Part shown: piece after piece, positions 56,603 through 64,000 of the stretch
How positions within the stretch are numbered: position 1 is the stretch's first letter
Layout: each line of letters begins with the position of its first letter
Assembly: GCA_023213395.1 (NCBI GenBank)
Contig: CM041465.1
Span: 35,347,741 to 35,411,740, forward strand
Length of the DNA stretch: 64,000 nucleotides
Source of the DNA: Cycas panzhihuaensis
Taxonomy: Eukaryota; Cycadophyta
Direction: 5' to 3'
Translations under genes and position numbers: made by a program
Notes under the pieces: model-generated
The model's database searches: none
What the model was told of the DNA's origin: nothing
What the model saw: the letters and a program-made list of their open reading frames with translations, nothing else

Positions 56603-56654
56603 TATATAGTTAATATTTAATTTATGACATAAGATAAAACATTACATTCTAACA
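56603..56654 (-). repeat. 5' LTR of Copia G, outer 52 bp
   Basis: Continues the LTR broken at 49550 and ends TTCTAACA. With 49416-49550 it restores the 187 bp of the other LTR. Confidence 0.85.
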
Positions 56655-56659
56655 ATCAG

Positions 56660-56835
56660 CCACAAAAACTTCAAAAGTTTCAAGTATTTCCAACTCTCTT
56701 CAATTTTTGTTTTCAGAGAATCACTCTCATCAAATTACTAACATTGCTACAGTACTAATCAACTTCTGGAGCACACTTTGAGGAAACAAAGGCAATTAGT
56801 CGATGCACAGGCTGGATATTTATTTATGCTCTAAT
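56660..56835 (+). pseudogene. Unrecognised coding-like segment, 3' part
   Basis: Continuing the 37816-38146 frame after G, this encodes HKNFKSFKYFQLSSIFVFRE, one stop, then LLEHTLRKQRQLVDAQAGYL before three stops near 56828. The frame agreement across an 18.5-kb insertion suggests that the segment was one piece before G arrived. Family not recognised. Confidence 0.35.
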
Positions 56836-58105
56836 AATGAAATGCTTTTGAGCTATGAAAACTTGTTCCTGTAATGAAGTAAATACAGTTCATTGTTTTG
56901 TCATTTGAAACTACACAAACAAGATTACAGTAGAGGCAAAGTATACATCCTCATATTTCAGCCCTAATTTTTTATATTACTCCTATAACAACAATTTGCG
57001 TTATGTCGCTAGCCCAAGCTTCTGTTGCGCCATCATTAATTCGCTTTATATATCTTGAGTGAATCCAAGGATCTTTCCCTGCTATCTCTCGCACATAATA
57101 TTTTCATAGTTGGTTATTCCTTCAACTATGAGTATTTCTTCACTAATAAGTTCTCTTTCTATGTACAGGTAACGATAGTGATTGAAATCTTTATTCTGAT
57201 GATTTTTCTTTCTTTGTGCCAGGTACTATCAGATATTATCATGCAATAGTTATGGTTTCACTTTAGAGTAGGGCTTTTGAAGAGACAATTTTTGCATAAA
57301 CTCAATTTCTACCAACCAAGTTCTTAATATTTCCAACACACACTTCTTGAAGATACAAACTCAACACTTCAACCAATAATTCAGGTTCATGAAAATAATT
57401 TTATATCATCACCAATTTCAAATTTCATAAATTCATATCAACTAATTTTTTTCACAGAATAAACCCTGGCACATAGCTTCCTTCTTAATTAAGATGAGTG
57501 AACGGTATTATCCGAAAATAATTCTATCTTGCATCAATGTTTGGCATAAAATGAAGCTTATGATTTGCTTTCCTCAAATTTGAAAAAACAAATTAATTTA
57601 ACTACTAGTTTGCTCAGAAAACCCTTAGGAAGTTGTATGACCAACTAGGATTTGAAAGAGAAAAATATGCATATCTCTTCAAATACTTGATCAAAGTCAA
57701 TAAACTCACACTCAAATGAAGGGCAATGTCTAAAGGAAGATTTGAGGACACATTTTAGTTGTTGAGACAAAGCAGAATGAAAGAAAACTAAGTTTGAAAT
57801 ACCAAATGGGCACCCATAGAAAATTGTGATTTCCCACTAAAAGAAGCAGAATTTGAGGTTGATTGTTTGGAATAACAAAATCTCCTTGTCAAGACAAGTT
57901 TATAGACCAAATTTTGTTTGAATCTAAGCACTTGAATTTTTTCTCATTCGTACAATTCCATGCAACAATTCTGTATAGTAATTAATGCACCAATGAATGT
58001 ATAAAAGTCCTCTCTCTCTCTCTTCCAAAACTTTGATCTTTGTATAGAAAATTTCTCTTCCAAAACTTTGGTCTTCTTTTAAAATTTTTCCAAACCCTTA
58101 GTAAA
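56836..58105. other. Copia C leader region and unassigned sequence
   Basis: No retrotransposon domain. Near 57160-57210 the plus strand has two splice-like contexts (TTTCTATGTACAG|GT and TTTGTGCCAG|GT), which may belong to the same foreign segment as 37816-38146. The part next to 58105 is probably C's untranslated leader. Confidence 0.35.
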
Positions 58106-58120
58106 CCTATTTTAATACCA
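58106..58120 (-). other. Primer-site relic of Copia C
   Basis: The minus strand reads TGGTATTAAAATAGG beside the LTR, a mutated TGGTATCAGAG. Confidence 0.6.
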
Positions 58121-58316
58121 TGTTAGAACAATAAAAACAAAAAAAGATACTTCAACTTGCATTAATGAGAGAAATACTCTCGTATAAATATATACATTAT
58201 ATAAATATGAACCTATGCATGAAGGACAACTGACGAGACATAATAAAAGAGGGGTTGGACACATAACCCTCAATTTAACTTTAGAAAATAAAAGGTAAAA
58301 CATTACTACTCTAACA
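58121..58316 (-). repeat. 5' LTR of Copia C
   Basis: TGTTAGAA to CTAACA, the partner of 31284-31486 with several substitutions and indels, consistent with C being older than G and H. Confidence 0.85.
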
Positions 58317-59310
58317 ATAACCCTTGTGAGGTTTAACCAAGTTTGGACAACGAGGGGACCTTACAAAATGTATTAAATAAAAAGGCAAATAAGATAGGCC
58401 ATGAAGAGGGAGGTAAAAATATGAGGAACACCTAAGCATGCTTACATCTTTAAAATTAAACAACCAAGAAGAGGTTACTCTATGAGGAAAAGGAGTGTTA
58501 GGACACTATGATATGGGATTCCCAAAGCTAGATATCATAAAAGCGTGATACAATTGAAAACAAGGAAGAGAGCTTGAAAACATGCTTTGGAAAAGGCAAT
58601 AAAAGGTTCTAAATAGTACATAAAATTTAAATATCCATAAAAATCTTTAACAACACCAATAATATTTGCTAAATGATTGTGAATTAGAAACAAATGTTGC
58701 AAAAAATTATAAATGTGCATCACAAGGACCACATCATGACGACGTTGATATTCAATGGATCGAGTGATCTATATAACAACTTCATGCTTTTTCATATATG
58801 ATGGATATTTATGAAATCAAGGTTGAGGCCAAAATAAAATAATCTTTTATTGGGACTTCATAAAATTTAGTTAACTTTCATGTGTTTAAACAAAGATGCA
58901 CTAACATAGAATGAAATAAAGGCACAATAGTTATGAACATTACATAGTAATAAAGCAATTGCCTATGCCCTAAGTAAAATCTATTAGAGACCATGAATAA
59001 TGCGAGAGCATCTAAATCTTCATCATAACTCAATCCACTTCTCACTTTTTTAGTCTTTCTTTTTTTCTAAATTTTGGGGTCTACTAATCAAAGCATAACT
59101 TTTTACTTGGTGGTCAGAATTCAGTTATTCCTGTGCCAATTCAAAGGTCTATCTAAACAAAATAAATAAAAACATCCTATGACTAGGCTAGAGACCTCAT
59201 TGTAGGCTCACAGTTTTTTAGCCATAAAATATTATGAAAATGCCTAAACATTAAAATTTGTTTTGTATGTCTAAAAATAGTAGTTAATTTTAAACTAGTT
59301 TTTACTTTTA
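58317..59310. other. AT-rich intergenic DNA without recognised gene
   Basis: It starts with the ATAAC duplication of Copia C and was continuous with 31283 before that insertion. I see no domain or repeat of note. Confidence 0.45.
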
Positions 59311-59591
59311 TGTAATAACCCTTAATGGTCTAGTTTTTCTTAGTAGGACATAACTTATAAGCGTGGTCTCCTTTAATATCTTAAGTAATTGAAGAGTTTT
59401 TAAGGTTATGGTTAAAAGCTTTTGGACTTCCCACTTTCATTTGTATAAATGTAACTTTAGACTGCTTTTTAGAGATTAAATAAAATGGAATGGAAATAGA
59501 AATAAAATGACTCTCCCTATTCTTTGGCTCTTTCTTATTTTAAGTTTGTGTATGTGAAATTGAATGTTTTCCTTGTAGGTCCTCCTTATCA
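59311..59591 (+). repeat. 5' LTR of element K
   Basis: It begins TGTAATAACCC and ends TTATCA two bases before the primer site. Length 281 bp is inferred from these ends because there is no second copy in the window. Confidence 0.5.
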
Positions 59592-59593
59592 TT

Positions 59594-59606
59594 TGGGATC
59601 AGAGCA
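59594..59606 (+). other. Primer-binding site of element K
   Basis: TGGGATCAGAGCA is one base away from the initiator tRNA-Met site TGGTATCAGAGC. Confidence 0.65.
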
Positions 59607-59995
59607 AGGTTCAACTCTAGAATTGAAGTAAACCACAAAAGTTTGAGGTGTTGTGACACATATTTGTTGAAGAAATTACATAGGTGCTAGAGCATTTCTA
59701 TTAAAAGGGCAAGGGAGTGCTTATTAAGGCTTAAGAGCCTTTCAAAAAGATTACAAGAGAAGTTTTAGGACCTAAAGTGGTTAGGTAAAGAGAAGAGCAG
59801 TCGAAAATGGCAAGAAGAGGAGAAAAACTAAACTATGTTTAAATAAACAAAAACTTGCAAGAGTTGCATAGGAGAATGTAACAACTTGCTTCTATAGTAT
59901 TAAGACAAAGGCACAAAAAAAATACTAGTGAAGAAGAGGCATTAAGTGACAATGGTGCAAGATTGGAAGATGGCGAGTTGTGAAAATCACAAACG

Positions 59996-60830
59996 ATGGA
60001 AGAAAATTTCTTAAAAGCACTTGAAGATAAAAGCGATGGAATCGAGATTGACATTCCAGACTACCAAGGGAGTTTAAAACTAGAGGAGCTAGTAAATTGG
60101 TTAAATGCCATGGATAAGTTCTTTGAATGGACAAGCATGACCAAAGAAAAGAAGGTAAAGTTTGCATGCACAAAGTTAAAGGGGTGTGCAACTATTTGGT
60201 GGGGTCACCTACAAAAGAAGATGGTGAAGAAAAGCAAAGAAAATATCAGAACATGGAGCAAAAGGTTAAGAAGTTGAAAGAGAAGTTTTTACTAGTCGAT
60301 TATTCTCAGACCCTCTTCAAAAAGTTCTATAACTTAAAGCAGAAAGAAATGATTGTACAAGACTACACAAATGAGTTCTAAAAGCTCTCCATTCATGTGG
60401 AACATGAGGAGATAGATGAACAAGTCGCTTCAAGGTACATAAATGGTTTAAAGTTTTCAATTCATAATGAACTTAGCATGCATAGAGTTAAAAGCATGGA
60501 AGATGCATATCAATTAGCATTAAAGGCAAAAGAGAAGCAAAATACGCAGGTTACTCCAAGTCCCTCTATGATGAGAAGAGGTTCAATATAGAGGAAGAAT
60601 CTCCTATGCGAGGGGAGAATTGTCTAATAGGATGGAAAGACAAGAAGGGGAGAGACAAGGCAAAATGCAAAGAAGAAGAGAAACTCAGAATCAACTCAAG
60701 GGAAGAGGATTTCCAAGGGCCCAATGAGGTAGAGGTTTGGGTGGTGGAAGAGGATGGTGGAGACCTTTTGTTTGTTTCAAATATGGGGAAGAAGAATACA
60801 TGGCATTTGATTGCCCTCGTCACCATGAAG
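59996..60830 (+). pseudogene. gag of element K
   Basis: MEENFLKALEDKSDGIEIDI opens a frame with LEELVNWLNAMDKFFEWTSM and KVKFACTKLKGCATIWWGHL, the gag capsid block with its W-W pattern. A frameshift near 60270 moves to VDYSQTLFKKFYNLKQKEMI, then (60397-60591) QVASRYINGLKFSIHNELSM and SMEDAYQLALKAKEKQ. A degenerate zinc knuckle near 60770-60815 reads CFKYGEEEYMAFDC, with a Cys and the His replaced by Tyr. Confidence 0.75.
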
Positions 60831-61034
60831 AATAATTCCAGAGGCAAGAAGAGCATCTAAGGATGAACTTGACCCAAAATGAAGATGGCAATGGAGAAAT
60901 TATAGCAAATGAAGATGAGACCTTAATGCTATGAAGAACCATGATAGCACCAAGACGACAACCCATATAGGATAAAGACAAAAATAGACAATGATTCACT
61001 GCTACGAATCAACATTTTTAGAACAAGATATATT

Positions 61035-61400
61035 GTGAGAGGAAAGGTATGTAAACTTATAATTGATAGTGGTAGTTATGAGAATATGATCTCCAATGGA
61101 ATTGTAGAAAAGTTAGAATTGAGTTGTGAAGCACATCCACATCCATACTGCATTTCTTGGTTCAAAAGGGGAAATGAGGTGACTATTATCAGGAGATGCT
61201 TAGTTAAATTTAGCATTGGAAAATCATATTAGGATGAGATATAGTGTGATGTGATCTCAATGGATGCATGCCATCTATTATTAGGGAGACTATGGCAACA
61301 CAATAGGAATGCCTTTCATGATGGAAAGAATATTACCTATACATTCTGAAAGAATGGTGTAGAGGCGAAGTTATTACCACTTAAGAAAGAAGGGTATGTG
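61035..61400 (+). pseudogene. Protease of element K
   Basis: MRGKVCKLIIDSGSYENMIS contains the intact DSGS active site, and SWFKRGNEVTIIRRCLVKFS continues to a stop at 61230. After it, CDVISMDACHLLLGRLWQHN and NAFHDGKNITYTF match the second half of plant Gypsy retropepsins (MDACHLLLGRPWQ). Two stops interrupt an otherwise conserved domain. Confidence 0.8.
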
Positions 61401-61529
61401 AAATGCAGGTTGACTGCAAGAGGCTAGCACTTGTTATGCCTTAATGGTAAGACATAGCACAAAGATAATGAAGCAAGGTAGTAGGGTTATTGGAGAAGTA
61501 CTGTGACATTATACCAGATGAGTTACTGA

Positions 61530-62135
61530 TAGCTTACTATCCATCAAAGACATTCAACACCAAGTCAACCTAATCATAGGGTCAAGTTTACCAAACTAGG
61601 CAACTTATCGGTTAAGTCCAATGGAGAACGAGGAGTTAAATCAACAAGTTAGCGAATTGGTGCAAAAAGGAATGGTAAGAGAAAGTTTGAGTTGGTAATT
61701 GCAAAGAGAAATGGCTTGTTGTGAATGTGTGTTGATTCTAGAGCAATCAACAAGATAACAATTAAATATCAATTCACCATACCTTGTATGGATGATATGC
61801 TAGGTGTATTAGTAGGTGCTTCCTACTTTATAAAGATTGACCTCAAGAACAAGAATCATCAAATCTGAATTCATAAAGGAGACGAATGAAAAACAACCTT
61901 CAAGGCAAGGGATGGATTGTATGAATGGCTAGTCATACCATTCAGGATGTCAAATGCCCCAAACACATTCATGAGATTGATGAATATTATGTTGTGCTCA
62001 TTTATTGGTAAGTTTGTAGTTGTGTATTTTGATGACATTCTTATTTTTAGTAAGACTGAGAAGGAGCACTTACTGCACTTAAGGAGGCTACTTGAAGTGT
62101 TAAGGAAAGAGTTGTTGTATGCAAATATGATGAAG
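61530..62135 (+). pseudogene. Reverse transcriptase of element K, 3' truncated
   Basis: The early RT is scattered over frames. An open part from 61917 reads [40 protein letters not shown] and [20 protein letters not shown], containing the catalytic YFDD. The domain ends where J's LTR starts at 62136. Confidence 0.8.
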
Positions 62136-62404
62136 TGTTGGAACACAAGTATCACAAAATAATTCATAATGTAAACATCATTCAAAACAAGTGTCGTGAA
62201 ATATAATCCTTTCTTTATTCATTATTGTGATTGACATGAATACATATTTATAGTGCATAATCACCTCACACTTGACCAACTACATAAAGTGGCCATTATA
62301 ACCACCACTATGCACATACCTTAATGACTTATTGAATACTCCTAATGAGAGAGTTAAGGGTGACTCCTTAACACTAACACATTTACCACTCTCTAATATT
62401 AACA
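62136..62404 (-). repeat. 3' LTR of gag-only-type element J
   Basis: Plus-strand ends are TGTTGGAA and TTAACA. The adjoining CTCCCTTG is a minus-strand purine tract (CAAGGGAG). The layout parallels the LTRs of D, E and F. Confidence 0.65.
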
Positions 62405-62926
62405 CTCCCTTGTTAATATTGGACTATTAGACATTACTACTAACATCAACGTATTAAATATTATTTTTAACACACCCTATAATGTTTAATATCATATCAA
62501 AACACTTTTAAATATTGCAACTGACTAGGAAACTAAATGTTCCTTTAAATATGCAATGTTTAATCTTTGAAAACATTTTTAAAATGATGTTTGGAGCTTA
62601 GTCTTCAACTTGACTCGGTTCTGTAATGTAATAACAACCCTTGATTTTGACTGGATTCTTCAACACAGTACGTTCTTTCAAATGAAGTACATTACTCTGA
62701 TTATTTGTTTTATGAATCTCTACTTCAAAGTCTTTGAATTACTTCATCATGATAGTTGCTGCTATATCTATAGAATGAGAGTGATGTATCATGAGGTCAT
62801 TTCCCATTAAATTAGGAACATAAGCTAGAGAAGTGAGGTCTGAAAACCTCCAAAAACTCTTGAATAGGGAAAAAGTAAGGATGATGATTCCTTCTTGTTG
62901 TTGTTAATGCTTGTTGATACTGCTAG
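62405..62926 (-). mobile_element. Internal 3' region of element J, cut by I
   Basis: It resembles the 3' regions of D, E and F, including an AAAATGATGT...CTTCAACTTGA phrase near 62580-62612. No protein frame is reached before element I starts at 62927. Confidence 0.5.
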
Positions 62927-63773
62927 TGTTAAACCTTATGTTTACATGTTAAGGTTATGTACTTTAATTTTTATGTAATATGTGTACTTTTTACTTTAGG
63001 GGTGACTTAGCACTTAAGTGATAAAGTGCACACCCACATTCTTTCTAGTGACACAACATTGTCACTAAAGGGTCAAATGGACCCTCATGTATTTTTGCTC
63101 ACATGAGAGCCCAAACGGACACGTCCTACATGCAAGGCATGTATCTTGGATGTTTGACACTTGTCAAACATCCAAGGCCTAAGGTTTTTTATTTCACTCT
63201 ATATAATGAGACCTCTCCTCATTGTCTCATAAGAAAGTTGAAGCTGTATTGTTATGATGTCAGTTTGCTAATCAAACTGTTCATTCTTTTGGAGGTTGGA
63301 CCAATTCCAACTCCCCACATTTGGTATCATTTCTCTTGCTCCTTCATTTTATGCTTTGTCTCTTATGTTTTCTTTCATCTTGAGAGTATTATGCTTGTTA
63401 AGTATTTGTGCTTCTAGAACTAGAGTGATCCTAGTTTCTAGATCTTAGGACTGTGAGGCTATTAGGCCTCTTTTCTGAAAAGGGTTAATGACATAAGGTC
63501 ATTACATTAGTTGATTATTTCGAAAAAGGGTCTTAAGTGAACTTTAAATTAGATCACTTAAGTGAAATGCACTTTCATGTGCATTATGTGTAATTTCATT
63601 TCACCTAACTCTAATGCTCCATCTCTCAATATAAAAGCAAAAGCTCAATGGAGGAGATTCATTCTTACATCCCCATTTTGTGAGAGCTACTTTCTTTCTC
63701 TCAAGTCTCTCTTGCTCCCACGTTTGCCTTTGTGTTTAGTGCATGGAGATGAATGATAGATCCACTCTTTTCA
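62927..63773 (+). repeat. 5' LTR of Copia element I, relative of H
   Basis: It begins TGTTAAACCTTATG like H's LTR in the same sense and ends TTTTCA two bases before a primer site. Shared with H are the GGGTGACTTA, GTGCACACCCACATTC and GGACCCTCATG segments, the palindrome (63146-63175), the TATA box and GGTTGGACCAATTCCAACTCC. At 847 bp it is longer than H's 577 bp, mostly at the 3' end, and carries one palindrome instead of two. Confidence 0.8.
63146..63175 (+). promoter_or_regulatory. 30-bp palindrome upstream of TATA in I LTR
   Basis: The same 14-bp arms as in H with centre CT, followed after 24 bp by TATATAAT (63200-63207). Confidence 0.6.
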
Positions 63774-63775
63774 TG

Positions 63776-63787
63776 TGGTATCAGAGC
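63776..63787 (+). other. Primer-binding site of element I
   Basis: TGGTATCAGAGC is an exact initiator tRNA-Met type site. Confidence 0.85.
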
Positions 63788-64000
63788 TTGCTTCCTTCAT
63801 ATTCCTCACTTGCACTTGCAATGGAGCCATCACTTCCTTCTCCCCCACAATCCTTATGGTGAAGGAGATTGTTAAAGTGAATTTAGAAATATTTTCAAGT
63901 TATTATGATAGCATATTTTGTATTGTTTGCTTTTCCTTTCTCTTTTGCAGGTTTGGAAGCATAATACAAGGAGTTGTAAGGCCCAAGGATTCCAATCTTT
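63788..64000 (+). mobile_element. Start of internal region of element I
   Basis: Leader sequence after the primer site, running off the window. A short ATG frame near 63822 stops soon, and no gag motif is reached. Confidence 0.5.

Larger units (their letters stand above)
38147..56654 (-). mobile_element. Copia element G, carrying insertions D, E and H
   Basis: This is a minus-strand Copia element with a 187-bp 3' LTR (38147-38333). Its 5' LTR is split by H into 49416-49550 and 56603-56654 (135 plus 52 bp, again 187 bp). Flanks are ATTAG (38142-38146) and ATCAG (56655-56659), a target duplication with one change. Internal order on the minus strand is primer site TGGTATCAGAG (49405-49415), leader with insertions E and D, gag, zinc knuckles, protease, integrase, RT and RNase H. 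It belongs to the same family as C: same purine tract, similar LTR ends and parallel domain sequences. Pol is less decayed than in C. Confidence 0.85.
31284..58316 (-). mobile_element. Copia element C, host of the nested stack
   Basis: This is a minus-strand Ty1/Copia retrotransposon with LTRs at 31284-31486 (3') and 58121-58316 (5'), flanked by the identical 5-mers ATAAC (31279-31283 and 58317-58321). Read on the minus strand, the order is primer-site relic, leader, interruptions, gag, protease, integrase, RT, RNase H and polypurine tract. Element F interrupts gag at 35207 and element G lies at 38147-56654. The exact target duplication across 27 kb is strong evidence that both LTRs belong to one insertion. 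The pol region has many stops and frameshifts. Confidence 0.85.
59311..62135 (+). mobile_element. Ty3/Gypsy chromovirus-type element K, cut by J
   Basis: A plus-strand element with a 5' LTR (59311-59591), primer site, gag, protease and the first two thirds of RT. It stops at 62136 where the LTR of J begins. The rest would lie beyond J and the right edge. All domains are broken. Confidence 0.7.

Noticed and set aside
63103-63417. Plus-strand 104-codon frame in the I LTR
   Set aside because: It spans the palindrome, TATA box and untranslated LTR and is shared with H only as LTR sequence.
1-64000. tRNA, rRNA, CRISPR or organelle-derived segments
   Set aside because: No cloverleaf, conserved rRNA core, spacer-repeat array or organelle gene was recognised. 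TGGTATCAGAGC matches are retrotransposon primer sites, not tRNA genes.

Overview
The window looks like intergenic DNA from a large plant nuclear genome. I see no intact host gene, no rRNA or tRNA gene and no CRISPR array. Almost all recognisable coding sequence belongs to LTR retrotransposons of both plant superfamilies (Ty3/Gypsy and Ty1/Copia), most broken by stops and frameshifts and many inserted into one another. This layering fits a gymnosperm-like or other very large plant genome, but the species cannot be named from the sequence.

Positions 1-18192 hold a Tat-like Ty3/Gypsy array. A partial LTR (1-1616) is followed by a primer-binding site, a decayed gag-protease frame (1858-4876) and an integrase C-terminus (about 5430-5901). 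Reverse transcriptase and the integrase core are missing. Next come an antisense plant-mobile-domain (PMD) gene (9032-6643, minus), a sense RNase H (9740-10140), a polypurine tract and a full LTR (10526-12448). A second, shortened copy of the PMD and RNase H module follows (12463-14400), then a third, diverged LTR (about 14400-17290) and a gag-protease fragment. Both PMD copies keep the same TATA box, 8-codon first exon, splice donor, intron of about 490 nt, acceptor and phase.

Positions 18648-26665 hold an old chromovirus remnant (A) whose integrase is split by a second chromovirus (B, 19541-25228). B has recognisable LTRs, a tRNA-Met-type primer site, gag, protease, RT, RNase H, integrase and chromodomain, all decayed. 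Positions 26670-31283 and 58317-59310 are AT-rich sequence with simple and tandem repeats and no recognised gene.

Positions 31284-58316 are one Copia insertion (C, minus strand) flanked by the perfect 5-bp duplication ATAAC. Inside it lie a gag-only element (F, from 35208), a stretch of coding-like non-TE sequence, and a second Copia element (G, 38147-56654). G contains two short gag-only elements, D (42498-45475, duplication AACTA) and E (45794-49002), and a third Copia element, H (49551-56597, duplication GGTTA), which sits inside G's own 5' LTR. The insertion order is therefore C, then G, then D, E and H.

Positions 59311-64000 hold a chromovirus (K: LTR, gag, protease, partial RT) cut at 62136 by the LTR of another gag-only element (J). 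J is itself cut at 62927 by the 5' end of a plus-strand relative of H (I), which runs off the window.

The most notable items are the spliced antisense PMD gene with its own promoter inside a Tat-like element, an RNase H lying beyond integrase in the same module, the gag-only family (F, D, E, J), and a 30-bp palindrome held exactly 24 bp upstream of the TATA box in the H and I LTRs.
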